From: Emcibacter sp. SYSU 3D8
GTDB taxonomy: Bacteria; Pseudomonadota; Alphaproteobacteria; SMXS01
Length of the DNA stretch: 64,000 nucleotides
Assembly: GCF_039655875.1 (NCBI RefSeq)
Contig: NZ_JBBYXK010000001.1
Span: forward strand, 434,001 to 498,000
Direction: 5' to 3'
Part shown: positions 9,407 through 19,190 of the stretch, piece after piece
Numbering within the stretch: the stretch's first letter is position 1
How the letters are laid out: each line of letters opens with the position of its first letter
Position numbers and translations under genes: made by a program
The notes under the pieces: model-generated
What the model was told of the DNA's origin: nothing
Seen by the model: only the letters and a program-made list of their open reading frames with translations
Databases searched by the model: none

Positions 9407-9799
9407 ATGAACAAGATGCTGACCACGGGATTGATTGCCGCCGCCATCGCGGCCGGCGCCGCAATTCCGGCAGTGGCGGCAGAAAGCGGTGACAAGCCGC
9501 TGGTTCGCTGCATCGACATCACCCGCATGTCGAGCAGCAAGGTCATCGACAACAAGACCATCATCCTGAAGATGCGCGGCGGCAGGGACTACAAGATGAC
9601 CCTGGCCCATCGGTGTCCGGGCCTGAAAATGCAGGGCACGTGGCGGCACGATGCCAGGTCGCTGGCCAAATTGTGCGAGGTCGACACCATCGAGGTACCC
9701 GTGAATTCCTCGGGGGGCGTCCTGGGCAGTAATTTCACGCCCTGCATCATCGACAGCATCACCGAAATTCCGAAAGGATCCGACGGCAAGGCCCAGTAA
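9407..9799 (+). CDS. small secreted protein of unknown function
   Basis: A 130-aa protein with a clear Sec signal peptide (MNKMLTTGLIAAAIAAGAAI, probable cleavage after AVA at about 23-25). The mature part has four cysteines (RCID, HRCPGL, KLCEV, PCII), likely two disulfides. The pattern Cys-Ile-Asp-Ile, a Lys-Val-Ile-Asp-Asn segment and a later CPGL resembles DUF6491-type periplasmic proteins, but I hold that loosely. A CGGAG site precedes the ATG by about 9 nt. It follows tyrS by 29 nt, so the two may be cotranscribed. Confidence 0.75.
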   Translation: MNKMLTTGLIAAAIAAGAAIPAVAAESGDKPLVRCIDITRMSSSKVIDNKTIILKMRGGRDYKMTLAHRCPGLKMQGTWRHDARSLAKLCEVDTIEVPVNSSGGVLGSNFTPCIIDSITEIPKGSDGKAQ

Positions 9800-9808
9800 C
9801 CGGCCGCG

Positions 9809-10282
9809 TCAGATCCAGCGCCGCACCTCCGACCTGTAGGGTCGGTAGTCGTTCTCGTGCTTGGCCATCAGATAGGCTTCTTCCCGAAGCGCCGCAGAGT
9901 CGACGATCAACACCGCGACCGGCACCAGCAGCAGCATCCAGCCGCAGTCGATAAGCAGACCCGCGCCCGCCATGATGACCGCATAGCCCAGATAGGCCGG
10001 GTGCCGCGATATTCGATACGGCCCTGTCGTGACAACCGTCTCCGTGGCGTATTGGTGACCGAACACCTCGCCGTGGCGGCGGAACTCGCGCCATGCCAGA
10101 AGCCACAGCGCCGCTCCCAATGCCATGAGTACCGGTCCCACCACGATGCGGATCAGGTTGGCGGGCGCTATGGGCAGCGGTTTCAGCAACTCGATGACGA
10201 TCGCGGCCGCCGCCATCAGCAGAAACACCAAAGACGGTGGAAAGATCACGCTGGGCCTGGATCTCTTGCGCGGCTTAGTCAT
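9809..10282 (-). CDS. isoprenylcysteine carboxyl methyltransferase-family membrane protein
   Basis: Integral membrane protein of 157 aa in the ICMT/PEMT-like superfamily. It has about four hydrophobic segments and the superfamily's SAM-binding C-terminal signature: TGPYRISRHPAYLG, then REEAYLMAKH and YRPYRSEVRRWI. It probably methylates a lipid or small molecule at the inner membrane; the substrate is unknown. The start at 10282 overlaps the stop of the AsmA-like gene by 8 nt (ATGACTAA), so the two are likely translationally coupled. Confidence 0.8.
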   Translation of the reverse strand: MTKPRKRSRPSVIFPPSLVFLLMAAAAIVIELLKPLPIAPANLIRIVVGPVLMALGAALWLLAWREFRRHGEVFGHQYATETVVTTGPYRISRHPAYLGYAVIMAGAGLLIDCGWMLLLVPVAVLIVDSAALREEAYLMAKHENDYRPYRSEVRRWI

Positions 10283-13200
10283 CTTCCGGTGGACCTTTTG
10301 CCGGCGGATCGCTGGGTGCATTCGCCGGGCGCGTTACCTTGTCGCGCTCGTGCGGTGACGTCGAGAACACGTTGAACATGTTGCGCAGGAAACCGGGTGT
10401 CAGCGCCGACAATGGATTGACCGACACGTCGGGCTCGGCCGTCGTACCGCGCACCGAGAACCGGATTGCGATCAGACCCTCGTTCTCGCCACCTGAAATG
10501 ATCTGCCCCACGATCGGAACATAATCCAGAACGGTGTTCAACGTATAGGCCGGTGCCAGCGTACCGTCCAGATCGAGCCTGGTCTGGTTGTCGTAGAGAC
10601 GTCCGGACACGCGAATGCCCAGTTGAGAGCCGAACACCTTGGCGTCCTTGAGCAGCAGCGTGCCCTCGCCCATGTCGAATTCGGTGTCGAATCGGTCAAA
10701 GCCGATGCCATCGCCCGTCAGAGTATCCCGCAACCCCGACAGCGAGCCGAAGGTCAGCATCTGCGCCATCATGGGTGAATCCTTGACCCGGAAATCCTTC
10801 GCGCTGATCGTCCCGACCGTATGACGTTTTCCCCGCGGCCCGCTGATCGCCCCGCTGATGGTCATGCTGCCGCCAGTGACGCCGTCGAGCACGCCCAGGG
10901 TCCGCAGCAACTCGCCGGCATCGTCGGTCACCACGTCGATGCCGGGCTTGGCCCCGGTAAGCTGAAAATCCACCGACATGGACTTGCCGCTCTTGAGAAT
11001 GCCGGTGACCTGCGCGTCGATCACTTCGCCGCGTGCGATGGCGATGACGGCGTCCATGTCCCGGATCGGCACGCCCTTGGGCAGGATCGCTTCGTCAACG
11101 TCGAGAACGACGTTCGCAGCGAAGGTGGATTCTTCTTCCGTCTCCGGCCTGGCTGCGTCCTTGCCATCATCTTCGCCTTCCAGAAACGGACGGATGTCTG
11201 CCTTCCTGCCCGATATGTCGATATCGAGCGGACCATCCTCGGACGCGCGTAGAACCAGCGCGATATCACTTTCGCCCAGTTGAAGACTCGGCAACTCGAT
11301 CGCCGAAAAATTGCCTTCCGGGGTAAACTGAAGCCGCCCCGACGTGTTGAGGTCGGGCATGGAAACACTGAGCTTGCCGGGCAACAGGCCGCCGGGCTGC
11401 GACGCCATGTCCATGCTGAGCGTGCCCGGCTCGCCTGCCGGCTTCTCCCACTCCATGATGGGAAAGGCGAACGATGCGTTCTTCAGGTCGGCCCGCACGG
11501 TTCCCTGGCTGATTTTCGACCCTTTCCCCACCAGCACCGTGGTCGTGTCCATCGTGCCGTCCATCTCGAAGACATCCGGCATGCCAAGCTTGCGAGCCGC
11601 CTCCGGTCCAAGCGCGGCCCGCGCGGCGTAGCGGGTCGGCGTGCCTGACTTGTCGGTGAAGCTCTCGGTCCACTCCACAACGGTCGGGGCGCCCAGCATC
11701 ACGAAATCGCCCCTGGCGACCACACCCGAACGATCCAGCGTCAGTTGCAGATCTCCCGGCTGCAACTCCAGCTTCTCCAGTCCCTTGGTCAGCAGGAATT
11801 GCTCGGCGATCAGGGCGGCCTCGTAGGTCACGTCCTTCATCTGCAGCTTCTTGATCAACGGAATGCGGAACCGGACCTTGCCCCGCATCTGGCCGGTGAT
11901 CGTCTGCGGGTCGACCCCGAAACCCTTGGCATATCCGAGCGGTTTGTAGTCCAGCAGGGTGAGCAACTGGGGCACATCCGTGTCGAGGGCCAGCAGGATG
12001 TCGGCCTCATGCACGACCTTCTCGTCGAGATGATCGATCAGGCCATGCAGCGCGGCCACCTCGACGTCGAGGTTGTTGGCCGGGTCCGCGATCACGCCCT
12101 CATCGACCCAAAGCTCGAAAAACTGCGGGCGAAGACTGGCGCTTCCCTTCGCGCGGGAAATCGGCGGCATGGGGCGAAGATAATGCGCCTCCAGGCCGTC
12201 GAATTCGAAATCCAGGCCGAAATCCACTTGATCCGGCTGCCCCGGCGTCACGGGTTGCACATCGACCGTCAGCTGGCCTTTGGAAATAACACCAGCGGCG
12301 ATGTTCTTTGCGATCCAGCTGCGCGTGTTGGTCTTGAATTCCGGCGGCCACATGGCGGCAAGCGTCCGGAACGGCAGCTGGTGCAGGGTGGCGTCGAGCG
12401 TACCGCCGTCTCCTGCGGCAGAGGTGAAGGCCACGCCCTTGCCCTCAATGACCGCCCGCCCCACCATCAGCCGCATGGGATCGAGCGTCAGCCTGCCGGA
12501 TGCACGATCCAGATTGCCCTTGAGGATGGCGCTGTCGACATTGAAGGGCGCGGCCAATGCCGGCACGGTCAACCGGCCCTTCGCCGCCGTAAGGTCGAAG
12601 TCCAGGCGTTCCACATGGCCATCTGACTTGGCGTTCGCGGTCACCCGGCCGCTGACGGGCAGGTTCCAGCCGCGCAGCACCACAAGCGCACCCTCTGGCC
12701 GCGAAAACATGGAGGGTACGGCGCCGGTGATGTCGAGCGACAGGGCGGCCCGCTTGGTGGCCCCGTCGAAGTCGCCGCGCAGCTTGAATCCGGTCTTGCG
12801 CTCCGTTCCCGCCAGCGTCCCGACCAGCGTGGCGCCAAGGCCTTTGGCCGTGCGCCGCACGTCCAGCGACGCGCCGCTCACCAGCCAGTCCTCCTCGCCC
12901 GCCAGATCGTCGATGTCCACCACCGCATCCGTGATCGAAAACCGGCGCAGGTCATTGCGGTCGGATGGCGGCTCGAGCATGGATTTCAGCAGCTGTTCGA
13001 TGACATCCGATCCTTCCTGGGCGCGGTCGTCATGGCGCAGGATGAAGCTGCCATCGGCCTTGCGCGACAGCAGGACGAGGGGCGAGAAGAACTCGATGCG
13101 CCGCGGCGTAGGATGCCCGCGAAACAGCTTGGCCGCATTGAAGCCCACCGCCAGCTGCGGCAGTTCGACCACCGGCCGGCCGTTACGGTCTTTCAACGCC

Positions 13201-13442
13201 ACCCTGGTGATCCGCAGATCGATGGCGCGGCTCCAGCCGCCCCAGACCAGGACCGTGTGCTCGAAATCGACGGTGAAGCCGTCAAGCTGCCCGGCCAGGG
13301 CCCGCTGCATGGTAGGACGCAGAAAATCGACCTCGACGGGGCCCAACATGAGCCGCGCCACCAGCAACGTCAAAACGACGGCGACCAGAAGGACTATTGC
13401 CGCCGCGCCCCGCCATATCCACCGGAATGTCGCCAAGAACAC
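10275..13442 (-). CDS. AsmA/YhdP-like envelope protein
   Basis: A 1055-aa protein with one N-terminal membrane anchor (residues ~10-33) followed by a long, beta-rich periplasmic region ending in an AsmA-like C-terminal domain (around 840-1010: GGSMTISGAISGPRG, GSLSGLRDTL, YTLNTVLDYVPIVGQII). AsmA/YhdP/TamB-type proteins form hydrophobic grooves that bridge the periplasm and move phospholipids to the outer membrane. The C-terminus is Pro/Asp-rich and disordered. It is divergent from glnE with 25 bp between start codons and coupled to the ICMT-like gene. Which AsmA-clan member it equals functionally is unclear; YhdP is closest by length and architecture. Confidence 0.82.
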   Translation of the reverse strand: MFLATFRWIWRGAAAIVLLVAVVLTLLVARLMLGPVEVDFLRPTMQRALAGQLDGFTVDFEHTVLVWGGWSRAIDLRITRVALKDRNGRPVVELPQLAVGFNAAKLFRGHPTPRRIEFFSPLVLLSRKADGSFILRHDDRAQEGSDVIEQLLKSMLEPPSDRNDLRRFSITDAVVDIDDLAGEEDWLVSGASLDVRRTAKGLGATLVGTLAGTERKTGFKLRGDFDGATKRAALSLDITGAVPSMFSRPEGALVVLRGWNLPVSGRVTANAKSDGHVERLDFDLTAAKGRLTVPALAAPFNVDSAILKGNLDRASGRLTLDPMRLMVGRAVIEGKGVAFTSAAGDGGTLDATLHQLPFRTLAAMWPPEFKTNTRSWIAKNIAAGVISKGQLTVDVQPVTPGQPDQVDFGLDFEFDGLEAHYLRPMPPISRAKGSASLRPQFFELWVDEGVIADPANNLDVEVAALHGLIDHLDEKVVHEADILLALDTDVPQLLTLLDYKPLGYAKGFGVDPQTITGQMRGKVRFRIPLIKKLQMKDVTYEAALIAEQFLLTKGLEKLELQPGDLQLTLDRSGVVARGDFVMLGAPTVVEWTESFTDKSGTPTRYAARAALGPEAARKLGMPDVFEMDGTMDTTTVLVGKGSKISQGTVRADLKNASFAFPIMEWEKPAGEPGTLSMDMASQPGGLLPGKLSVSMPDLNTSGRLQFTPEGNFSAIELPSLQLGESDIALVLRASEDGPLDIDISGRKADIRPFLEGEDDGKDAARPETEEESTFAANVVLDVDEAILPKGVPIRDMDAVIAIARGEVIDAQVTGILKSGKSMSVDFQLTGAKPGIDVVTDDAGELLRTLGVLDGVTGGSMTISGAISGPRGKRHTVGTISAKDFRVKDSPMMAQMLTFGSLSGLRDTLTGDGIGFDRFDTEFDMGEGTLLLKDAKVFGSQLGIRVSGRLYDNQTRLDLDGTLAPAYTLNTVLDYVPIVGQIISGGENEGLIAIRFSVRGTTAEPDVSVNPLSALTPGFLRNMFNVFSTSPHERDKVTRPANAPSDPPAKGPPEDD

Positions 13443-13467
13443 CTAACCGTCTGCCGCCGGAGGCGGC

Positions 13468-16400
13468 TTGACCAGGACGGCGCAACTCAGCAGTGTCGTG
13501 CCCTCACCAGAAATCGAGCCATCTCCCGTGCAAGACTTAGACCTGCCCATCACTCTCGACAAGCTCCCGAAGCCATACGACACGGCGTTGGCGCGTCAAA
13601 AGCTGGAAGACTGGCAGGATGAGATCGCCGCAGGACCGGCAGCGCTGGCCGAGATGGCGGCGCGGCCAGAGGTCGAAAGCCTGATGCTGGCGGTGTTCGG
13701 TAACAGTCCGTTTCTGTCGATGTGTGTGTTCAAGGCGCCGGAAACGCTGGAAATCCTGCTGGCCCGGGGGCCCGACGCGGCGATGCAGGCGCTGGTCCAG
13801 GATCTGCGGTCCAGCCTGCCCGCGATCGAGGCGCAGGATTCCTTCATGCGGGCGCTGCGGCAGGCGCGGATCAGGGTTGCATTGATCACTGGTTTCGCCG
13901 ACATCGCCGGCGCATGGACGCTTGAGCAGGTCACCACGGCTCTCAGCGACTTCGCCGAACTGGCGGTGGATCATGCTGTCGCCCATATCCTGCGCGCTCG
14001 CATGGTGGCCGGCGACCTCGAGTGGACGCTGGAAAAGGGCTCGCCCGCCATCCCGGAACTCGGCCGCAATGCCGGCTACATCGTGCTGGGCATGGGCAAG
14101 CTCGGCGGCCGCGAGCTCAACTATTCAAGCGACATCGACCTGATCGTGCTGTTCGATCCGGAAGTGATCCGCTACGTCGGGCGGCGCGACGCCCATGATT
14201 GCTTCATCCGCATGACACGGGACCTGGTGAAGCTGCTGCAAGAGCGAACGGCCGACGGTTACGTGTTCCGCGTCGACTTGCAGCTTCGCCCGGATCCGGG
14301 CGCGACGCCGGTCGCCATTTCGGTCGACGCCGCGGAAATCTATTACCAGAGCGTCGGTCTGAACTGGGAGCGGGCCGCCATGATCAAGGCGCGTCCGGTC
14401 GGCGGCGATCTGGACGCGGGCAACGGCTTTCTCGACCGGATCAAGGCCTTTGTCTGGCGCAAGCACCTGGACTATGTGGCGCTGGAGGACATCCACGCCA
14501 TGAAGGCGCGTATCCATAGCCACCACCGACACCAGGGCATCCGGGCCGCCGGCCAGGACGTCAAGCTTGGCCCTGGGGGGATCAGGGAAATCGAGTTCTT
14601 CGTCGGCGCGCACCAGCTTATCTCCGGCGGACGGATGCCCGAGTTGCGGGTTCAGCAGACCCTGGTGGGCCTCGAGGTGTTGCGCAGCCTGGACATCATT
14701 TCCGACGAGGACGAAGCCGAGCTGAGCGATGCCTACCGGTTTCTGCGCAGTGTCGAACACCGGCTGCAGATGACCCGGGACGAACAGACCCACAAGGTTC
14801 CGGAGAAGCCGGAAGGGGTCGCCGCCGTCGCTGCATTCCTCGGCTATGCCGAGACCGCCGGTTTCGAGGCCGACATGCTGCGGCATCTGGGCAATGTGAG
14901 ACGGCGCTATGACGACCTGTTCAGGGACGCCCACACGGTCAGCGAGGATGAACACTGGAGCCGGTTGTTCGGTGCTGCGGAACCGTCGGCCGAGATGCTG
15001 ACCGATATCGCCGCTCTGGGCTTCGACGTTCCCGAGACAGTCGTCGACCTGGTACGCTCGTGGTCGACGGGCAGGTTCAGGGCCCTGCGAACGGAACGGG
15101 CGCGCGGATTGCTGAAGATCCTGATCCCGACAATCCTCGATGCGTTCGGCAAGACCGCCGAGCCGACCAAGGCGCTGCAGCGGTTCAACGACTTCCTGTC
15201 GCGGCTGCCATCGGGCGTGCAGCTGCTGACCCTGTTTCAGGCCAATCCGAAGCTGCTCGAGTTGGTGGCCGAGATTCTGGGCACCGCGCCAGCGCTGTCC
15301 GATTTCCTTGCCCACAACCATCTGCTGCTGGATTCCGTGCTCAGTCCCGGCTTCATGACCCGGTTGCCCGGCGAGCGGGAACTGGAACACGATCTGGACC
15401 ACACATTGTCGGCCGCCGCCGACTTCCAGGACGTCATGGATCTGTCGCGCCGGTGGGCCAACGAACGCAAGTTCCAGATTGGCGTCCAGTTGCTGCACGA
15501 CATCATCAGCGCCGCCGACGCAGCGGCCGCCCATACCGCGCTTGCCGAAGCGGTCGTGCGCGGCATGCTCGCGCCGGTCGAGGAAGATTTCGCGCGCCGG
15601 CACGGACGGGTGACGGGCGGCGGACTGGCGATCGTCGCGATGGGATCGTTTGGCGGATCGGAAACCACCTTCACCTCCGATCTCGACCTGATCTTCATCT
15701 ATCGGACGCCCGGCGTCGATGCCGTGTCGGACGGAGAAAAGCCGCTGCCTGTCAGCCAGTATTACGGTCGGCTGGGCCAGCGCATTATCAATGCGCTGAC
15801 GGCGCTGACCGGCGAAGGCCGACTCTATGAGGTCGATATGCAGCTTCGGCCGTCGGGACGCGCAGGGCCGCTGGCCGTGTCGGTCGAAGGGTTCGAGAGC
15901 TACCAGCGCAACCAGGCCTGGCTCTGGGAACACATGGCGCTGACCCGGGCGCGTCCGGTGGCCGGGCCGCTGGACCTTATGGCCGAGGTCGACAACCTGA
16001 TCCACTCGGTTCTGGCGATGCCGCGCGACGCGGACCGGGTGCTGTTCACCGTTGCCGACATGCGGCGCCGTCTCGCCGCCGAATTCGGGACGGAGAATCC
16101 CTGGTCGGTGAAGCATGTGCGCGGCGGCCTGCTCGACCTGGAGTTCATCGGCCAATACCTGCAGCTTCGCCACGGGATGGGTAATCCAGCCCTGTTCAGC
16201 CCGCGCACCCTGGCTGTATTCGAGAACATTCTCGGCACCGGGCTGATCACGACGTCATTGGCCGACGAACTGAAGCAGGCATGGGTACTCATGGACTCGA
16301 TCCGCGGTTTCTCCCGGCAAACGCTGGGCGGCGACTTCGACCCGGCCCAGCACGGCACGCCGGCCCTGCTCGCCGCGCTGACGCGAGCCACCGGCTATGA

Positions 16401-16530
16401 CAGTTTCGGTGCGCTGGAAAAGGCCTTGCTGGCACATGAAACGCGCGTGCGCCAGATATTCGACGAGATGATCACCATCCCCGCATCCAATCTCCCCCCT
16501 CAGGAGGAACCCAATGTCAAAGCAACCTGA
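13468..16530 (+). CDS. glnE: bifunctional glutamine synthetase adenylyltransferase/adenylyl-removing enzyme
   Basis: Controls glutamine synthetase by adding or removing AMP, under PII (GlnB) and glutamine. The 1020-aa length fits GlnE. Two nucleotidyltransferase domains are present: the deadenylylase motif GMGKLGGRELNYSSDIDL at 208-225, and the adenylylase motif AMGSFGG...TSDLDL around 725-742. The best start is a TTG at 13468 with GGAGGCGG just before it; in-frame GTG codons at 13498 and 13528 are alternatives, so the first 10-20 residues are uncertain. The 3' end overlaps the peroxiredoxin gene by 17 nt. Confidence 0.95.
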   Translation: MTRTAQLSSVVPSPEIEPSPVQDLDLPITLDKLPKPYDTALARQKLEDWQDEIAAGPAALAEMAARPEVESLMLAVFGNSPFLSMCVFKAPETLEILLARGPDAAMQALVQDLRSSLPAIEAQDSFMRALRQARIRVALITGFADIAGAWTLEQVTTALSDFAELAVDHAVAHILRARMVAGDLEWTLEKGSPAIPELGRNAGYIVLGMGKLGGRELNYSSDIDLIVLFDPEVIRYVGRRDAHDCFIRMTRDLVKLLQERTADGYVFRVDLQLRPDPGATPVAISVDAAEIYYQSVGLNWERAAMIKARPVGGDLDAGNGFLDRIKAFVWRKHLDYVALEDIHAMKARIHSHHRHQGIRAAGQDVKLGPGGIREIEFFVGAHQLISGGRMPELRVQQTLVGLEVLRSLDIISDEDEAELSDAYRFLRSVEHRLQMTRDEQTHKVPEKPEGVAAVAAFLGYAETAGFEADMLRHLGNVRRRYDDLFRDAHTVSEDEHWSRLFGAAEPSAEMLTDIAALGFDVPETVVDLVRSWSTGRFRALRTERARGLLKILIPTILDAFGKTAEPTKALQRFNDFLSRLPSGVQLLTLFQANPKLLELVAEILGTAPALSDFLAHNHLLLDSVLSPGFMTRLPGERELEHDLDHTLSAAADFQDVMDLSRRWANERKFQIGVQLLHDIISAADAAAAHTALAEAVVRGMLAPVEEDFARRHGRVTGGGLAIVAMGSFGGSETTFTSDLDLIFIYRTPGVDAVSDGEKPLPVSQYYGRLGQRIINALTALTGEGRLYEVDMQLRPSGRAGPLAVSVEGFESYQRNQAWLWEHMALTRARPVAGPLDLMAEVDNLIHSVLAMPRDADRVLFTVADMRRRLAAEFGTENPWSVKHVRGGLLDLEFIGQYLQLRHGMGNPALFSPRTLAVFENILGTGLITTSLADELKQAWVLMDSIRGFSRQTLGGDFDPAQHGTPALLAALTRATGYDSFGALEKALLAHETRVRQIFDEMITIPASNLPPQEEPNVKAT

Positions 16531-16984
16531 AGTCGGCGACAAGGCCCCGGCGTTCTCCATGCCCCGCGACGGCGGCGACCGGATTTCGCTCGCGGACCTG
16601 AAAGGCACAAAGGTGGTCCTCTATTTCTATCCGAAGGACGACACGCCGGGCTGCACCACGGAGGCCATTGACTTCACGGCACGGAAAGCCGACTTCGCCA
16701 GGGCCGGCGCCGAGGTGATCGGCGTCTCGCGCGACAGCGTCGCCAAGCACGAGAAATTCGCGGCGAAGCACAAGCTGGGGGTAACCCTGGGCGCCGACGA
16801 GGACGGCTCGGTCACCGAGGCCTACGGCGTCTGGCAGGAGAAATCCCTCTATGGCCGCAAGTATATGGGCATCATGCGCGCCACCTTCCTGATCGACGCC
16901 GACGGCGTGATCCGCCGCATCTGGCCGAAGGTATCGGTGAAGGGACACGCCGACGAAGTCCTGGCCGCCGTGCAGGCGCTCTGA
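16514..16984 (+). CDS. bcp: thiol peroxidase, BCP/PrxQ family (single cysteine)
   Basis: Cytoplasmic peroxiredoxin of 156 aa that reduces H2O2 and organic hydroperoxides. The active site is DDTPGCTTEA with peroxidatic Cys47. Position 52, where E. coli Bcp has its resolving cysteine, is Asp-Phe context and there is no other cysteine in the protein, so it must work as a 1-Cys enzyme resolved by an external thiol. AGGAGGA precedes the ATG inside the glnE 3' end, giving its own strong ribosome binding site within the 17-nt overlap. Confidence 0.93.
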   Translation: MSKQPEVGDKAPAFSMPRDGGDRISLADLKGTKVVLYFYPKDDTPGCTTEAIDFTARKADFARAGAEVIGVSRDSVAKHEKFAAKHKLGVTLGADEDGSVTEAYGVWQEKSLYGRKYMGIMRATFLIDADGVIRRIWPKVSVKGHADEVLAAVQAL

Positions 16985-16989
16985 ACAGC

Positions 16990-17811
16990 ATGTCCCAATT
17001 CGCGACACTGACGGATGGCGCCTGCGCCGTGCTTGGCACCGCCGACGCGCGGGCCAAGGCGTTGCTGTCCCGGCGGGTGGCCCAGGCCTGGCGAGACAAA
17101 GTGCTGCCGGAAATCGGCAGCACTGCGCCGCCGGATCGCCCCAGCCGTCCCGAGCGTCCCGAGCTGTTGGCGCCGGGCCGAATGCCGCGGCGCCGCTCGG
17201 CAGGGTCCCTGGCCACGCGGGTCGCCCTGCTGCACGCCCTCGCCCACATCGAATTGAACGCCGTCGATCTGGCCTGGGACCTGATCGCGCGCTTTGCCTC
17301 GCCTGACCTGCCGCGATCGTTTTTCGACGATTGGGTCACGGTCGCCGACGAGGAAGGGCTGCACTTCCTGCTGGTCTCCGACCGGCTGGCGGATTTGGGC
17401 GCGGGATACGGCGACCTGCCCGCCCATGACGGGCTGTGGGAGGCTGCGGTGGACACTGCCCATGATCTGATGGCGCGGCTGGCCATCGTGCCGCTGGTCC
17501 TGGAGGCGCGCGGGCTGGACGTCACGCCGGCCATGATCCGTCGCTTCGAGGGCGCGGGCGATCTCGAGAGCGCCGCGATTCTGCGCATTATCCTGCGCGA
17601 CGAGATCGGCCATGTGGCGGTGGGCATGCGATGGTTCGACTGGATGTGTCAGCGAAACCGTAATGATTCGCTTCCCATGTGGCGGAAACTGGTAAAAACC
17701 CACTTTCGCGGCGCGCTGAAGCCTCCGTTCAACCATGAAGCGCGACAAACGGCCGGATTTGCGCCCGATTTCCACGAAGGTTTGTGCAACGCGGCGGACG
17801 CAAGGCTCTAA
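16990..17811 (+). CDS. DUF455 ferritin-like protein
   Basis: A 273-aa four-helix protein of the DUF455 family in the ferritin-like superfamily. The probable di-metal ligands are in HIELNAVDLAWD, EEGLHF, LEARGLDVTP and RDEIGHVAVG, that is paired Glu/His helices as in di-iron proteins such as MiaE. The reaction is unknown. It starts 5 nt after bcp and its TAA stop overlaps the M23 peptidase ATG (TAATG), so glnE, bcp, this gene, the peptidase and the bactofilin probably form one operon. Confidence 0.83.
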   Translation: MSQFATLTDGACAVLGTADARAKALLSRRVAQAWRDKVLPEIGSTAPPDRPSRPERPELLAPGRMPRRRSAGSLATRVALLHALAHIELNAVDLAWDLIARFASPDLPRSFFDDWVTVADEEGLHFLLVSDRLADLGAGYGDLPAHDGLWEAAVDTAHDLMARLAIVPLVLEARGLDVTPAMIRRFEGAGDLESAAILRIILRDEIGHVAVGMRWFDWMCQRNRNDSLPMWRKLVKTHFRGALKPPFNHEARQTAGFAPDFHEGLCNAADARL

Positions 17812-19190
17812 TGAGTCGCGTCGGCCAGCGAAGTTTGTTAGAAACCTCGGCTGGTTCAATTGAGTGCAGATCGAGGGCAAAAGGCTTGCAGAAACGCGAC
17901 TGGCCGCGTTTGGAAGCGCTTCGTGTTTACCTCACGAAGCAGTACCAACATCACTTTCCCGAGCGTCAGATTTATTTTCGCTCGCGCGGTGTCGTGCGCT
18001 TCGTCTCGCTGTCGCCCCGCTTCCAGTCGATCTCGCTGGCCGTTGCCTTCACCGCCATGTGCTGGGTGGGCATCGCGTCGGCCACGATGATATTCGGCAA
18101 CCAGGTGATCGAGAGCAAGGACCGGCAGATCGCCGACCTGCGCGTGATCCGCGGCGACCTCCACAAGCAGCTGCTGACATTGCAGGACGACATCCTGAAC
18201 CGGACCCAAACCTTGCAGGCCCGGCAGGAAATGATCGACGGGTTGCTGTCGCGGTCGAAGGACGCCTTGCAGGGCAACCTGCCCAGCCGGGAAATGGCCG
18301 GCCGTTATCCGGCCGTCATCGACAGGCCCGGCATGAACGAGAAGCTACCGGTCGGCGGTCCCGAAACCACCGACGCGCCGCCGAGCCTGGTGCCGCGCAT
18401 CGGCCTGACCCCGGACCAGCGCAAGCGCAACCAGCAGCGGATGCCGATCGTGCTTCGCGGCGAGCGCACCTCCGATGCCAGCGACCCGCTGGGCAGCAAG
18501 CTCGACGACCTCGAAGGCATGCAGAGCGTGCTGATCGTCCGCATGGACAACCAGGTGCGCGACACCATCCGGCGCTACGAGCAGGCGTTGAAGATCGCCG
18601 GCCTCACCACCGACAAGGTGCTGGCCGCCGGACCGCGCCGCCTCGCCGCCGGCATGGGCGGTCCCTTTTTGCCCATGCGCTTTACCGCCTTCGACGACGA
18701 AAGCCAGACCAAGGCGCTGATCTCGCTGATGCAGAACGTCGACCGGCTCAGCCTGATCTACAAGACGCTGGAGCGTGCGCCGCTGTCGCTGCCGGTCGAG
18801 GAGTTCTACATCTCCAGCACCTTCGGCGGCCGCTCGGACCCGTTCAACGGCGCCCCCGCTTTTCATGCCGGTGTCGATCTGGGCAGCCACATGGACAAGT
18901 CGCCCATTTTTTCCACCGCCCCCGGCAAGGTCTCGTTCGCCGGCCGCGACGGCGCTTACGGCATGATGGTCGAACTCGATCACGGCAACGGTTTCGTGAC
19001 CCGCTATGGGCACCTCAGCAAGATCATGGTAAGACAGGGCCAACGTGTCGCCTTGCGCGAGGCAGTCGGTGTCATGGGGAGTTCCGGTCGCAGTACCGGC
19101 ACCCATCTGCACTATGAAGTGCGCTTCAACGGCACGCCTATTAATCCCGTGAAGGTCTTCAAGGCAGCACAGCATGTTCAGGCAATCTGA
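17811..19190 (+). CDS. M23-family cell-wall endopeptidase, membrane anchored
   Basis: Zn peptidase of 459 aa acting on peptidoglycan cross-links. After a basic cytoplasmic N-region there is one membrane segment (near residue 80, SISLAVAFTAMCWVGIAS), a coiled-coil region (about 100-160, SKDRQIADLRVIRGDLHKQ), a linker, and a C-terminal LytM/M23 domain with ligands in FHAGVDLG and HLHYEV. The ATG overlaps the previous stop as TAATG; initiation at TTG 17885 is possible. The adjacent bactofilin suggests a localisation scaffold, as in the CcmA-Csd1 and LmdC-BacA pairs; that is inference from gene order. Confidence 0.88.
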   Translation: MSRVGQRSLLETSAGSIECRSRAKGLQKRDWPRLEALRVYLTKQYQHHFPERQIYFRSRGVVRFVSLSPRFQSISLAVAFTAMCWVGIASATMIFGNQVIESKDRQIADLRVIRGDLHKQLLTLQDDILNRTQTLQARQEMIDGLLSRSKDALQGNLPSREMAGRYPAVIDRPGMNEKLPVGGPETTDAPPSLVPRIGLTPDQRKRNQQRMPIVLRGERTSDASDPLGSKLDDLEGMQSVLIVRMDNQVRDTIRRYEQALKIAGLTTDKVLAAGPRRLAAGMGGPFLPMRFTAFDDESQTKALISLMQNVDRLSLIYKTLERAPLSLPVEEFYISSTFGGRSDPFNGAPAFHAGVDLGSHMDKSPIFSTAPGKVSFAGRDGAYGMMVELDHGNGFVTRYGHLSKIMVRQGQRVALREAVGVMGSSGRSTGTHLHYEVRFNGTPINPVKVFKAAQHVQAI

